A stretch of DNA of 64,000 bases from Oleispira antarctica RB-8 (GCA_000967895.1 FO203512.1:4091531-4155530), one strand, 5' to 3'. Shown: positions 1 to 11,581, counted from the first letter of the stretch. Translations and numbers: made by a program. Notes: generated by a model not told the origin, from the sequence alone.

Positions 1-634
1 CAGCCAAATCAAGGAAGAATGCAGGTAGGTCAACAGGCATGGTTAAGCCTTTATATGACAATACGCTTTCCGATAGGCTCGCTATATAGAAATCAGGAAA
101 TTGAATTAAAGCCTTTTCTGCGAATCGACGACCATAAAATAACTTAACACCAAAAGCTTCACTGCTTAAGGCATCAGCATTTTTGGCAGCATCGGCCGCA
201 ATAAATACTTGCTCAAATCGAGGCAGGCAGTCAATCGCCATTGGACCAAGGCAGTCGTTATTAGTTGGCACGGTACGCCAGCCTAATACGCTTAAGCCTT
301 GTTCTGACATTGCTTTTTCTAGCGCAGCTTTTTGCTCCGCATAGATAGCATCATCAAGATCCATAAACAGCATGCCGATGGCATATTGTTCTGGCAAAGT
401 TATACCTTGCTCTTGCGCGACTGCACGCAAGAATGAGTCTGGCTTTTGTATTAACATCCCACAGCCGTCACCGGTCTTACCATCTGCAGCGATACCACCT
501 CGGTGGGTCATGCAGGTTAGGGAGTCAATTGCCGTCTCTAATAGCTTATGGCTGGTTTGGCCTTCTAAATGGGCAATCAAACCAAAACCACAGTTATCTT
601 TAAAGTCACCTGGAGTATATAGACCAGTTCTCAT
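1..634 (-). CDS. gltB: Glutamate synthase large subunit, N-terminal part (cut by window edge)
   Basis: Glutamate synthase (GOGAT) moves the amide nitrogen of glutamine to 2-oxoglutarate. Only the first 211 codons are here; the gene runs off the left edge. The protein opens MRTGLYTPGDFKDNCGFGL. In this family the Cys before GFGL (residue 15) becomes the N-terminal nucleophile of the glutamine amidotransferase domain after propeptide removal. The motifs THRGGIAADGKTGDGCG and VGWRTVPTN match GltB from related bacteria. It follows damX on the same strand across a 189-bp gap holding a strong hairpin, matching the pil-aro-damX-gltB order of Pseudomonas relatives. The identification is confident; anything past residue 211 is unseen. 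Confidence 0.95.
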   Translation of the reverse strand, partial: MRTGLYTPGDFKDNCGFGLIAHLEGQTSHKLLETAIDSLTCMTHRGGIAADGKTGDGCGMLIQKPDSFLRAVAQEQGITLPEQYAIGMLFMDLDDAIYAEQKAALEKAMSEQGLSVLGWRTVPTNNDCLGPMAIDCLPRFEQVFIAADAAKNADALSSEAFGVKLFYGRRFAEKALIQFPDFYIASLSESVLSYKGLTMPVDLPAFFLDLA

Positions 635-769
635 AGAACAGCTCTCACTAACAAAAAAAAATTCAGTAAATTCAAGGGCTTAGAAGCGCCCAGCGCTCAA
701 AAAATGAGCTACGTACAGTCAAAAGGGAGCTTATTCTACACGTATGAGGGGCTCGTCACAAATTTTGAT

Positions 770-802
770 ACTTCTTCTGTATGAGTTTCATACAGAAGAA
801 GT
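770..802. repeat. Perfect 15-bp inverted repeat with 3-nt loop upstream of gltB
   Basis: Arms 770-784 and 788-802 (ACTTCTTCTGTATGA and its complement) flank loop GTT. The repeat lies between the damX stop and the gltB start, about 136 nt before the gltB ATG. No T-run follows on either strand, so it is not a standard intrinsic terminator. It could be a damX 3' end hairpin, a gltB leader element or an operator. Confidence 0.6.
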
Positions 803-823
803 CCTTAATATGGGGGCTTAACG

Positions 824-2257
824 CTATTTTCGACTAATTAATACTGACTGGATATCAGCGATAGAGCGTATCCAAGGCTTTTGATTACGCAGCGCTTTCG
901 ACAAGCGTTGCGATTGCTGAAGTGCTATTTCTCGCGACTCAAAAGGGCCTGCGATAACAACATGCCAAGGCTTGCTATTATGCTCTCCACGATATCGATG
1001 CAACTGAATTGCCTTAGTTGCATGGGTATTCATGAAAGCTTGTGCGTTATCAGCACTGTGCGAGCCAAATAACTGAACAACAAACGCGCTATTCGCGGCT
1101 GACATCAAGAGCTGTTCATCTTTGGAATAAATGACTTCAGTTTTTTTAAACTCAACAATTTCAACTGTCGCAGGCTTACTAGATACGGACTTATCCGATT
1201 CTACACCTTCCACTGACGCTAATTCAACTGCATCATCCTGAGGAAAATTGAAATCAACTTCTTCAATCTGCTCAACGCCTTCGGCTTTTTCTGAGTCTAT
1301 AGAAATATTGGCTTCCGAAGTAACATCAGGAGCAATATTTAAAGCAACAGCCTCTTTCAAAACAGGGGCTTCAATCGCTATTATCTTTGGTTCTGACATT
1401 AACTCATGATCTTGCGAAGTCGAGCTATTTTGATAAAAATAAGTACCAATAAGCGCCAAAGCCACTAAGACAATAGCGGCTACATGAGTCACCGGAAACT
1501 TTGTTGCTTCGTTTACTTCTTGCTGCGGCTTCACGCCTAATAATAACTGCTTAGCGAGATACAGTATCTTGCCAGGATTACCCACAGACTGCTGCATAAT
1601 ATAGTCGGCTTGATCAGCCTCCCACTCTTTGTCAGGAAACTGCTCTAACAATAGAATTTCAGCTTCATCATCCGTTAATGGCTCAATGTCCATCATATGA
1701 AAAGGTGCCTGCGGTTCTTCTAAAGCCAATAGTTTATTTTCAAAACCCAATGGCGCAAGCAGCATAACGTGCAGTGCACTAGGTGCTAATAATGCCAACT
1801 CATTGATACCTTCCAATGCATCATCTGATAATTGCTCAGATTGATCAATGATCAATAAAATTGAACCTTGATCCTCCTCAGCGATTAACAAACATTGAGA
1901 CAATACCTGCTGCTCAATGCTATCAATATCATCAGCTAAATCAGCAAGGTCTAAAAACTGTGCGAGATTATGCAAAATATCGAGATAAGAAAGAGCGAAG
2001 TCTCCCTCAAGCATTAAACTCTGATCAGGCGTTTCTCGAGTTGCTAATAAAGCTTTGGCAATGAAGGTTTTACCCATGCCTTTTTCAGCACAGATAAGAA
2101 TTAATAATTCACTGTACAAGGATAAATGCTGTAATAACTCAAGCTGCTTAGCCTGTGAGCTTGATAAGCTAGGAGGTGAAAAAGGCTGTGCCGTTTTTGG
2201 CGACCCATTTGCCTGATCATCAGTATCATCAAGCGCTGCTAAAAATTCAGTATCCAT
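824..2257 (-). CDS. damX: DamX-like cell division protein (AAA ATPase + SPOR domain)
   Basis: Bitopic inner-membrane protein that binds denuded septal peptidoglycan through a SPOR domain. The 477-residue chain has an AAA-type ATPase region first: Walker A near residues 57-64 (AEKGMGKT) and a Walker B-like ILLIID near 134-139. A single membrane segment follows (about 257-276), then an acidic periplasmic linker and a C-terminal SPOR domain (about 395-477, AFVVQLFGS ... WHVVIAGPFESRE). It lies 30 bp after aroB, probably in the same transcript, as in many gammaproteobacteria. The ATPase region of this family is often degenerate, so activity should not be assumed. Confidence 0.88.
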   Translation of the reverse strand: MDTEFLAALDDTDDQANGSPKTAQPFSPPSLSSSQAKQLELLQHLSLYSELLILICAEKGMGKTFIAKALLATRETPDQSLMLEGDFALSYLDILHNLAQFLDLADLADDIDSIEQQVLSQCLLIAEEDQGSILLIIDQSEQLSDDALEGINELALLAPSALHVMLLAPLGFENKLLALEEPQAPFHMMDIEPLTDDEAEILLLEQFPDKEWEADQADYIMQQSVGNPGKILYLAKQLLLGVKPQQEVNEATKFPVTHVAAIVLVALALIGTYFYQNSSTSQDHELMSEPKIIAIEAPVLKEAVALNIAPDVTSEANISIDSEKAEGVEQIEEVDFNFPQDDAVELASVEGVESDKSVSSKPATVEIVEFKKTEVIYSKDEQLLMSAANSAFVVQLFGSHSADNAQAFMNTHATKAIQLHRYRGEHNSKPWHVVIAGPFESREIALQQSQRLSKALRNQKPWIRSIADIQSVLISRK

Positions 2258-2286
2258 TAATGCGCTCCCCTCCCCTAGTTAAATTT

Positions 2287-3375
2287 TTAGAAACCTAGCT
2301 GCTTACCTGCGGCCAATGTTTGATGTAACGTATCCGCTGAAAAATCAGACGTCACTACCGCTTCGCCAATTGATTTCAGTAAAACTAAGCGAAGTTTCCC
2401 ATCTAAAACTTTCTTATCGACCTGCATTAAATCAATAAAATCTTGATTGCTCATCTCTGCAGGAGGGATGCATGGAAGCTGAGCGCGCTTCAATAAGCTT
2501 TGCAAATCATGCACATCTTGCTGGCTAATATTACCTAAGCGCCAAGACATATCAGCAGCCATAACCATACCCGCAGCGACCGCCTCGCCATGTAACCAAA
2601 CACCATAACCCTGATTTGTTTCTATAGCATGCCCAAAGGTATGACCTAAGTTCAAAATAGCACGTATGCCACCTTCTCTTTCATCCTTGGCAACGACTGC
2701 CGCTTTATCTAAACAACTCAATTCAACGGCCATGGTTAACGCTTGAGCATCATACGACGCTAATGCTTCCATATTGGCATTGAGCCATCCATAAAATTTT
2801 GTATTGCAAATTAAACCATACTTAACCACTTCAGCTATACCTGCTGAAAGTTCGCGCTGAGGTAGAGTATTTAGCACAGTGATATCAGCAATAACCGCTT
2901 TAGGCTGATAAAAAGCACCGATCATGTTTTTACCCATAGGATGATTCACAGCAGTTTTACCGCCAACGGACGAATCGACCTGGGATAATAATGTCGTAGG
3001 CACTTGAATGAAATCAACACCCCGTTGATAACACGAAGCTGCAAAACCGGTCATGTCACCTACCACACCGCCGCCTAAAGCGATCAATGTCGTTGTGCGA
3101 TTATGGCGCTTCGATAGCAAAGCATCAAAAATAAGATTTAAAGTCTCTAAGTTTTTATACTCTTCGCCATCTGGCAAGATAACCTCATCAACCTCAAACT
3201 GAGTCAACGCAGATTTAACACGCTCAAGATAAAGCGGTGCGACGGTTGTATTACTGACAATCATCACCTGCTTGCCCTTAATATAAGGCGTAAAAAGGTC
3301 TGAATTAGAAATTAACGATTCACCGATGAATATCGGATAACTACGATCTGCTAGATCAACTGTAAGTGTCTTCAT
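2287..3375 (-). CDS. aroB: 3-dehydroquinate synthase
   Basis: Second step of the shikimate pathway: DAHP to 3-dehydroquinate, with NAD and a divalent metal. The NAD-binding [11 protein letters not shown], the [16 protein letters not shown] stretch and the metal-binding HTFGHAIE and WLHGEAVA histidines are present. The frame is open upstream with a TTG at 3387 and an ATG at 3384. The ATG at 3375 ([15 protein letters not shown]) fits the family N-terminus best, so I use it. The gene overlaps the end of aroK by 20 bp, implying translational coupling, and no strong Shine-Dalgarno sequence is visible for any of the starts. Length and motifs are normal. Confidence 0.95.
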   Translation of the reverse strand: MKTLTVDLADRSYPIFIGESLISNSDLFTPYIKGKQVMIVSNTTVAPLYLERVKSALTQFEVDEVILPDGEEYKNLETLNLIFDALLSKRHNRTTTLIALGGGVVGDMTGFAASCYQRGVDFIQVPTTLLSQVDSSVGGKTAVNHPMGKNMIGAFYQPKAVIADITVLNTLPQRELSAGIAEVVKYGLICNTKFYGWLNANMEALASYDAQALTMAVELSCLDKAAVVAKDEREGGIRAILNLGHTFGHAIETNQGYGVWLHGEAVAAGMVMAADMSWRLGNISQQDVHDLQSLLKRAQLPCIPPAEMSNQDFIDLMQVDKKVLDGKLRLVLLKSIGEAVVTSDFSADTLHQTLAAGKQLGF

Positions 3376-3910
3376 TACTGCCATCAATAATATTGTTTTC
3401 TGCTAAACGTCGCATGATTTCATTAACAACATTTCTGGGATTACGCTGATCTGTTTGAATGACAATATCCGCAATTTCTTGATAAAGAGGATCACGCTTG
3501 GTAAACAAATCAGTCAGTACTTTCTGGGGATTTTCTGTTTGTAACAAAGGGCGGTTTTTATCACGTCCAGTGCGCGCTAACTGCTGCTCTACTGAAGTAC
3601 GAAGGTATACAACGGTTCCACGTCCCGCTAAATGAGTACGATTTGCCTGACGCATAACAACGCCGCCTCCGGTAGCCAGAAGAATACCTGACATTTGGGT
3701 TAATTCATCAATTGCACTTTCTTCACGCGCCCTGAATCCATGCTCCCCTTCTTTGTCAAAAATCCACGGGATATTCGTTCCGCAACGTTCTTCTATTTCT
3801 CGATCAGAATCGATAAAATCTAAGCCGAGTTCGCTGGATAAAAGACGACCGATGGTGCTTTTTCCAGCACCCATCGGTCCGACTAAGTATAAATTTAACG
3901 TGTGTGACAT
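3356..3910 (-). CDS. aroK: Shikimate kinase
   Basis: Phosphorylates shikimate at the 3-OH using ATP. Walker A is GPMGAGKST (residues 11-19), the shikimate-binding DSD lies in [18 protein letters not shown] follows near 80, and the lid arginines sit in [10 protein letters not shown]. At 184 residues it is a little longer than E. coli AroK. It lies 6 bp after pilQ and overlaps aroB, so the pil-aro genes probably form one long transcript. Cytoplasmic; identification is certain at family level. AroK rather than AroL is chosen from gene order. Confidence 0.95.
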   Translation of the reverse strand: MSHTLNLYLVGPMGAGKSTIGRLLSSELGLDFIDSDREIEERCGTNIPWIFDKEGEHGFRAREESAIDELTQMSGILLATGGGVVMRQANRTHLAGRGTVVYLRTSVEQQLARTGRDKNRPLLQTENPQKVLTDLFTKRDPLYQEIADIVIQTDQRNPRNVVNEIMRRLAENNIIDGSNEDTYS

Positions 3911-3916
3911 TTAGTT

Positions 3917-6037
3917 TTAACGTGTGCTCAAAGTATCTTTAACCAAACGAGGAGTAATGAATATTAATAATTCGGCCTTACTCTCGGAATGCTCCGTACG
4001 GCGGAATAATACGCCAAGTAGAGGAATATCACCAAAGAATGGTGTCTTTGTAGTCGCATAAGTTTCTTCTGAACGGAATATACCACCCAAAACAATCGTT
4101 TCTCCATTCTCAACCAGCACCTGAGTTTCTAGTGCGTTAGTATCGATAGTCGGGCCTGCTGCGGTTACTTCACCGATAGAATCTTGATTGATTTTAAGGT
4201 CCATAATAATACGATCATCAGGGGTAATTTGTGGCGTCACCTCTAATCTTAATACAGCGGATTTAAACGAAATTGAAGTTGCACCACTTGAACTCGCTTC
4301 TTGGTAAGGAATCTCTGTACCCGATTGTATACTAGCAGTCTGGCCATCGGCAGTGATTACGCGAGGCTGAGACACAATTTCAGCATTACCATCTGTCTCT
4401 ACCGCAGAAAGTTCAAGGTCTAATAGATAGTCAAACGTCGAGATACCGACCGCTAATGAAGAAGCACCCACATCACTCACACCCAAGTCAACAACATAGG
4501 CATCGGGAAAAGTAATACTACCCGGATCATCACCGTTCGCTCGATCAATTAATATCTGATTGGCTTCACTTAACGTCGTCTGGCTAGCACCAAATTTCAC
4601 AAAGCTATCATCAGTTGCATTCATACCGCCACCACCCCAACGGATACCTAGCTTTTCACCTACGCTAGTATTGGCAATAACGATACGCGCTTCAATTAAA
4701 ACTTGGCGAACAGGAATATCCAACAAAGCAATCGCTTCGCGGATTTTGTCCAAATTACCACCCGTATCTCTCATCAGTAGCGTATTAGTGCGTTCATCAA
4801 CAACAGCGGTACCACGCAGTGACATCAAGCCACTTTCTGATGTCAACAACGAAGCAATATCTGTCGCCTTAGCATATCGCAGCTGCACATACTCAGACAG
4901 CAAAGGCGCTAGATCTTCAACTTGCTTAACCGCTTCTAGTTCAATTTTTTCACGAGCAGCAATTTCTTCTGCTGGAGCAACTAGCAATACATTACCCATT
5001 TGACGTTTCGCCAAGCCTTTCGTCTTCAGAACTAAATCTAATGCCTGATCCCATGGAACATTCTGCAAACGCAATGTAATGCCACCGTCAACAGTATCCG
5101 ACGCCACTAAATTCTGGCCTGTAAAATCAGCAATTAACTGAAGTACTGCTCGCACTTCAATATTTTGAAAGTTAAGAGACAGCTTCTCGCCACTATAAGG
5201 AAATTCAGATTGAGCTAATTTTTCTTTTTCTGCTTTCGTGATTGGTTTTACGTTAATCGCTAATACACCATCCGCTTGATACGCTAGATAATCATATTGA
5301 CCTTCTGGCTCAATATAAATAACCGTATTGGTTCCTTCCATATTGGCATCAATAAATTTAACCGGCGTAGCAAAATCAACCACATCCAAACGACGACGCA
5401 TATTTTCGGGTAGCACTGTATTTTCTAAAGTTACTATAATTTTTTTGCCTTGTTGCTGAACATTAACACCGGCTTTAGGATTACTTAATAAAATTTGAAC
5501 TTGTCCATCATTCTGATCACCACGACGAAAATCAACGTTCATAACAGATGACGTGGCAGAGGCAGAGGCAGAAATGGCATTACTAGAACGATTATCGACA
5601 TTGGCAAGCGCTTGATTCGGCTGCACATCTTGTGCATTAGTATCAACCGTTTTGCCCATCAATACGACCAAGCGATCATCTCGGGTTTGAACAGTATAAG
5701 GAACAAGTTGAGCTAAACTAACAATGACGCGAGCACGCTCATTAGCACTCACAACGGTCGCAGTCCTTGCGTTACCAAAACCAATCTTATGATATTTAGA
5801 GGCAAGTTTGCTATTAACACCCGGCAAATCCAATGAAATACGCGCGGGTTTTTCTATTGTATATCCCCCGGGTACTGGTGGTTGACCATCAAAGATCAAT
5901 TCCATCTGCGTCACATCCCCAGGCATTGCTGAGAATTTGATATCGACTAAATTTGAAGCCAAAGCTTGCGCACTGGCAATTGTTGCTAGCATCACAGCAA
6001 CAAATACCTGTGCTGCTTTATTAATACGGTGACTCAT
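3917..6037 (-). CDS. pilQ: Type IV pilus secretin PilQ
   Basis: Outer-membrane secretin pore through which the type IV pilus passes. The 706-residue preprotein has a signal peptide (about 1-27, ending SAQALA), two AMIN peptidoglycan-binding domains (about 30-125 and 165-265), an STN/N0 domain (about 286-355), an N1-type ring domain and the C-terminal secretin core with VLVENGETIVLGGIFR. No truncation is seen. It follows pilP by 3 bp and is the last pil gene of the pilMNOPQ operon. Confidence 0.96.
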   Translation of the reverse strand: MSHRINKAAQVFVAVMLATIASAQALASNLVDIKFSAMPGDVTQMELIFDGQPPVPGGYTIEKPARISLDLPGVNSKLASKYHKIGFGNARTATVVSANERARVIVSLAQLVPYTVQTRDDRLVVLMGKTVDTNAQDVQPNQALANVDNRSSNAISASASATSSVMNVDFRRGDQNDGQVQILLSNPKAGVNVQQQGKKIIVTLENTVLPENMRRRLDVVDFATPVKFIDANMEGTNTVIYIEPEGQYDYLAYQADGVLAINVKPITKAEKEKLAQSEFPYSGEKLSLNFQNIEVRAVLQLIADFTGQNLVASDTVDGGITLRLQNVPWDQALDLVLKTKGLAKRQMGNVLLVAPAEEIAAREKIELEAVKQVEDLAPLLSEYVQLRYAKATDIASLLTSESGLMSLRGTAVVDERTNTLLMRDTGGNLDKIREAIALLDIPVRQVLIEARIVIANTSVGEKLGIRWGGGGMNATDDSFVKFGASQTTLSEANQILIDRANGDDPGSITFPDAYVVDLGVSDVGASSLAVGISTFDYLLDLELSAVETDGNAEIVSQPRVITADGQTASIQSGTEIPYQEASSSGATSISFKSAVLRLEVTPQITPDDRIIMDLKINQDSIGEVTAAGPTIDTNALETQVLVENGETIVLGGIFRSEETYATTKTPFFGDIPLLGVLFRRTEHSESKAELLIFITPRLVKDTLSTR

Positions 6038-6040
6038 TTT

Positions 6041-6574
6041 TTATTCCTCTTCCACACCGGCTAAAACAAGTGAGCGTGGACGTTCAAGCCAACCACCTAC
6101 ACCGTTAGGTACAATTTCTATAATATCAATTCGTTGCTGCGATACGCGTATTACTTTGCCATGGTTTTGTCCCATGTAATAACCTTCTTTAATTTTATGA
6201 ATGCCACTATCTGGAACGGAAACAAGTGCCCAGAGCTGATCTTTTTCACGTTTGATAGTACCTACCATAGAAAAAGATCCAAAAGGGTACTGTTCCAACT
6301 GCTCTTTTGAGCGATTTAGGTCAGGCTGAATATCAGAATCCGGAGTGGTTTGCTTAATTACCTCATCCAAATTAATGGGTAAATCAAACGGCGACCGTAG
6401 GCCCGTCGCGCTATAACTAAATGCTTCATAAGGTTCAAAAACAGGCAGAGGCGCAATAACACCTCGCGGCTGACTCATAACCTCATCAACAAACTCTTTC
6501 AGGTCTGTTGTTCCAGTTGTCACACCACAAGCCGACAATAATGAGGCCAGTAATAACAAGGATAGTTTTTTCAT
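6041..6574 (-). CDS. pilP: Type IV pilus lipoprotein PilP
   Basis: Inner-membrane-anchored lipoprotein linking the PilN/PilO dimer to the secretin PilQ. I start at the ATG at 6574 (MKKLSLLLLASLLSAC) rather than the upstream ATG at 6589, because this gives a clean lipoprotein signal with lipobox LSAC (Cys16) and the ORF then begins just after the pilO stop. The C-terminal half (about 95-175) has the PilP beta-sandwich pattern (FSMVGTIKREKDQLWALV ... GYYMGQNHGKV). Confidence 0.93.
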   Translation of the reverse strand: MKKLSLLLLASLLSACGVTTGTTDLKEFVDEVMSQPRGVIAPLPVFEPYEAFSYSATGLRSPFDLPINLDEVIKQTTPDSDIQPDLNRSKEQLEQYPFGSFSMVGTIKREKDQLWALVSVPDSGIHKIKEGYYMGQNHGKVIRVSQQRIDIIEIVPNGVGGWLERPRSLVLAGVEEE

Positions 6575-6575
6575 T

Positions 6576-7205
6576 TTAATCTCCCTCATTATAACGGTAG
6601 GTTTTAGCCAGAATTTTTAGCGAAAGACTTCCACTATCCGTGCCTTTAGTTCTAATAGAAAAATCATGCAAGGTAACAATACGCGATAGCGATGCAACTG
6701 AGGATACGTAAGCGCCTAGCTCGTGATAATCCCCTTCCACCTCAATTTCAATCGGTAACTCATTATAAAACTCAGTACTAATTTGCTTTTTCGGTGAGAT
6801 CATTTTCAAATCTAAACCGTTATTTAACGCAGCTAAAGAAATGTCATCTATTAATCCCGGAACTTCACTATCTCTTGGCAACTGCTTCAAGATCGACTCA
6901 AAACTCTGCTCCATTTCAACCATCTGAGCTTTATACTCATTTAGGTTGGCCACCTGAAACGCTTTATTTTCAAAATCCTTTTTCAACTGAGTTTCTTGCT
7001 TAATTTCTCGTGTTAATTTCTCGCTCATGGGCTCAAGCATCATAAAATAACCACCTACTAAGATGGCAACGGCAATGATACTGCAAAAAACTATTTTACC
7101 TGCAATAGGCCACGAGCCCATATTCTCCCAATCAATATCATTAACATCAAATTCGTTAATTTGATCCAGATAAGGCTGCAGGTCGAACTTATTATTTTTC
7201 GCCAT
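6576..7205 (-). CDS. pilO: Type IV pilus alignment subcomplex protein PilO
   Basis: Inner-membrane protein that dimerises with PilN in the pilus alignment subcomplex. The 209-residue protein has a short cytoplasmic N-terminus, one membrane segment (about 34-54), a coiled coil (about 58-108) and a C-terminal ferredoxin-like domain with the family stretch SEVPGLIDDISLAALNNGL. The start codon overlaps the pilN stop by one base. Length is typical of the family. Confidence 0.94.
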   Translation of the reverse strand: MAKNNKFDLQPYLDQINEFDVNDIDWENMGSWPIAGKIVFCSIIAVAILVGGYFMMLEPMSEKLTREIKQETQLKKDFENKAFQVANLNEYKAQMVEMEQSFESILKQLPRDSEVPGLIDDISLAALNNGLDLKMISPKKQISTEFYNELPIEIEVEGDYHELGAYVSSVASLSRIVTLHDFSIRTKGTDSGSLSLKILAKTYRYNEGD

Positions 7206-7761
7206 TATTTATCCTCCTGCTTAGCATTTTTAGGATCAACCTGAATCATGGTTACTTCAAACGTATTGTAACCACCCTTCTGTGCCTTAACGTTTATTAA
7301 GTTAGGTGCGTCAAACCAATCTGATTCATCAAAGTTACGCATTAAAGCCGCCACTCGATTATTGGACTTAGCTCGTCCCTTAACCGTTACATGTGTGCCT
7401 TTAATATCTAGACTAGTGAAGTACAAATCATCGGGAATTGAGCGAGCGATCTCATCAAATAAACGCACAATAATCGGGCGATTACCCTGTAAATCTTGAA
7501 TCAGTTTCATTCGTTCAAGCAATTGCTCGCGCTTATCTCGCAACTGCTTAATCTCACTGATTTGCTCACTCAAGACAGACATTTCTTTTTGTACAAAAGC
7601 ATTACGGTGTTTTTGCGCGTGATATTGACCCTCAATGCCATCAGTCACAAACCAAACTAATGCCGCTGCCGCTATTGCGACCCCCACAACAATACTGATG
7701 AATTCTTGCTGGCGTTCCTTGCGTAACTCTTCACGCCAAGGGAGTAAATTAATCTTTGCCA

Positions 7762-7762
<1 letters not shown>
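7205..7762 (-). CDS. pilN: Type IV pilus protein PilN
   Basis: Bitopic inner-membrane partner of PilO. The N-terminal cytoplasmic peptide AKINLLPWREE is the conserved segment that inserts into PilM. A membrane helix follows (about 22-40), then a coiled coil and a periplasmic ferredoxin-like domain (about 95-175). It overlaps the pilM stop and pilO start by single bases, so the operon is tightly coupled. Confidence 0.95.
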
Positions 7763-8992
<1,230 letters not shown>

Positions 8993-11581
8993 ATGATGAA
9001 TAGCAGTTCTATCTCCAAGTTTCTATTTTGGCTCATAGTGTCCGTTTTTTCCGGAACTAGTTTGCTAATTTCAGCTGTTTATCTTTATTTAACGCCACAA
9101 CTTCCTGATATTCAGTCACTTACACAAATTGAGCTACAAATCCCACTCAGGATTTATACTGAGGACGGGCAATTAATTAGTGAGTTTGGCGAACAAAGAA
9201 GAAGGCCTCTCGAATACAATGAAATACCCCAACAATTTGTTCATGCGTTAATTGCAGCAGAAGATGACCGTTTTTTCCAACATAACGGTGTCGATTTAAA
9301 AGGTCTAACACGCGCAGCGATCCAATTAGTTCGCACCGGCAAGAAAAAGTCAGGTGGTTCAACCATCACTATGCAGGTAGCAAAAAACTATTACCTTAGC
9401 AGTGCAAAAACTTTTAGCCGTAAGTTCACCGAAATTTTATTAGCATTAAAAATAGAACAAGAATTGTCTAAAGAAGAAATTTTAGAGCTCTATTTAAATA
9501 AAATTTATTTGGGTAAGCGTGCCTATGGTGTTGAAGCGGCTGCACAAGTTTATTACGGCGTCTCCCTGTCTGAACTAAAACTTGCTCAACTAGCCATGCT
9601 TGCAGGCTTACCTCAAGCGCCATCAGCAGCCAACCCAATCAACAATCCCAGGCGCGCAAAAGAACGTAGAAACTATGTACTCGCTCGAATGCACACCCTT
9701 GGTTTCATTGATCAGCAGCAATTCGACGATGCAGCAAAATCAACCATTATTGCTCGATACCATGGTTTAAAATCTGAAGTCGAAGGCTCTTATATTGCAG
9801 AAATGGTACGTCATGAACTTTATCAGAAATACGGCGAGGATACCTACCGCTTAGGCTTTCGTGTTACCACTACATTAAACAGTAAAGCCCAAACCCAAGC
9901 CAACAATGCATTACAAACAGGATTGTTGAAATACGATCGAGATCACGGCTTACGCACACAGCCCAACCAAAAACTACTATCACCCACGAAGCTACAAATT
10001 TATGACAATGAAATCACCCTCACTTGGCCAACAGAGCTCGACGATAAGCAAGATATTGACTGGCCAAAAACTTTAGATGACTGGCAAGAAGAACTCAATA
10101 GCCGAGGACAGTATGGATTGATACATCCTGCAATTGTCGCTCAGGTATTAGATTCCGGCGCTTGGATTGTTAGTGGCCGCAAGCAGTGGTCATGGCTACC
10201 GTTTAGTGGTGTAAAGTGGGCTAAACCGTATATTAGCGTCAATAGAGTCGGTAGAGAGCCAACCAAAACAAGTGACGTACTCTCTCAAGGTCAAATAATC
10301 TGGGTAACCGCAAGTGCTGAATCTGGTTTACAGCTAGCTCAAATCCCAGAAGCAGAAGGTGCACTAATCTCTATTGACCCTTCCCAAGGTGCAATCAGAG
10401 CACTCGTGGGCGGATTTTCTTATGGTTTGAACAAGTACAATCGAGCGACTCAAGCTGACCGTCAGCCAGGATCTGCTTTTAAACCATTCATATACAGCGC
10501 GGCTCTAGCCAACGGTTTAACGCCTGCAAGTATCATTAATGATGCGCCTGTTGTTTTTAAAGATGCTGGTCTTGAAAATACTTGGCGTCCAGAAAATTCC
10601 AGTGGCAAATTTTATGGCCCAACACGCTTACGTGAAGCGCTTTATAAATCGCAGAACCTCGTTTCAATTCGTATTTTAAAACAAATCGGCCCTCGTAAAG
10701 CCATCAACTATATTTCGCCCTTTGGCTTCCCACGAGAAAAACTGAGTAAAGACCTATCACTTGCTCTAGGTGCGTCTGCCGTGACCCCATTAGAGCTAGC
10801 CACAGGGTATACCGTACTGGCCAACGGTGGCTTCCAGATAAAACCCTATTTCATTGACCGCATTGAAGTCGGCAGTGAAGAGGAACTGGTATTCCAAGCC
10901 AATCCTATGCAAGCTTGCTTAGAATGCACCGCCACTGCTGAAAACTCATCCCAAGTTAATGATGCTCAGTCACCACAAGATGAAAACCAAGCTTTGCTCG
11001 ATGCTATCAGTGCCCCCTTATCAGAAGCCTTGTCGGCAGAAGCTGTAGCATCAGAAGCACCTGCCGTAAGAAGACTGGCTCCAAGAATCATGGATGAACG
11101 CACTCATTTCATCATGAACAACATGCTGCAAGATGTCATTAAACGAGGTACAGGCAGACGAGCATTAGCGCTTAATCGTAACGACCTCGCAGGTAAAACA
11201 GGCACTACCAATGACCAAAAGGACGCTTGGTTTTCGGGTTATAATCGCGACCTTGTCACCAGTGTATGGATGGGCTTCGATCAGCCACGCAGCTTGGGTC
11301 GTTGGGCATTTGGTGGCAATACCGCATTGCCAGTTTGGGTAGATTATATGGGGGCAATGCTTGCCGATAAAAAACACAATCCCTTTCCTCAGCCTGACGG
11401 TATAGTGAATGTTCGCATCGATCCAGAGACGGGTTTATTAGCGCGGCCTGGACAGAAAAATGCCATTTTTGAACTGTTTAAACAAGAGCAAATACCCGCT
11501 CGAGACAGCTCAAAACAAGGCACAGCAGAACACAACAATGATGATGACGAAGAAGAGAACTCTCCTGAGCTTCTCTTTTAA
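8993..11581 (+). CDS. mrcA: Penicillin-binding protein 1A (class A, bifunctional)
   Basis: Peptidoglycan glycosyltransferase and DD-transpeptidase anchored in the inner membrane. The frame is open from 8828, but the ATG pair at 8993/8996 (MMNSSSISKFLFWLIVSV) gives the expected short cytoplasmic tail and membrane helix. From 8993 the protein has 862 residues. Transglycosylase motifs EDDRFF (90-95) and GGSTITMQ (121-128), an OB-like insert, and transpeptidase motifs SAFK (Ser494), SQN (553-555) and KTG (735-737) are all present. The C-terminus is acidic. The divergent arrangement with pilM is conserved in gammaproteobacteria. Confident. Confidence 0.95.
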   Translation: MMNSSSISKFLFWLIVSVFSGTSLLISAVYLYLTPQLPDIQSLTQIELQIPLRIYTEDGQLISEFGEQRRRPLEYNEIPQQFVHALIAAEDDRFFQHNGVDLKGLTRAAIQLVRTGKKKSGGSTITMQVAKNYYLSSAKTFSRKFTEILLALKIEQELSKEEILELYLNKIYLGKRAYGVEAAAQVYYGVSLSELKLAQLAMLAGLPQAPSAANPINNPRRAKERRNYVLARMHTLGFIDQQQFDDAAKSTIIARYHGLKSEVEGSYIAEMVRHELYQKYGEDTYRLGFRVTTTLNSKAQTQANNALQTGLLKYDRDHGLRTQPNQKLLSPTKLQIYDNEITLTWPTELDDKQDIDWPKTLDDWQEELNSRGQYGLIHPAIVAQVLDSGAWIVSGRKQWSWLPFSGVKWAKPYISVNRVGREPTKTSDVLSQGQIIWVTASAESGLQLAQIPEAEGALISIDPSQGAIRALVGGFSYGLNKYNRATQADRQPGSAFKPFIYSAALANGLTPASIINDAPVVFKDAGLENTWRPENSSGKFYGPTRLREALYKSQNLVSIRILKQIGPRKAINYISPFGFPREKLSKDLSLALGASAVTPLELATGYTVLANGGFQIKPYFIDRIEVGSEEELVFQANPMQACLECTATAENSSQVNDAQSPQDENQALLDAISAPLSEALSAEAVASEAPAVRRLAPRIMDERTHFIMNNMLQDVIKRGTGRRALALNRNDLAGKTGTTNDQKDAWFSGYNRDLVTSVWMGFDQPRSLGRWAFGGNTALPVWVDYMGAMLADKKHNPFPQPDGIVNVRIDPETGLLARPGQKNAIFELFKQEQIPARDSSKQGTAEHNNDDDEEENSPELLF

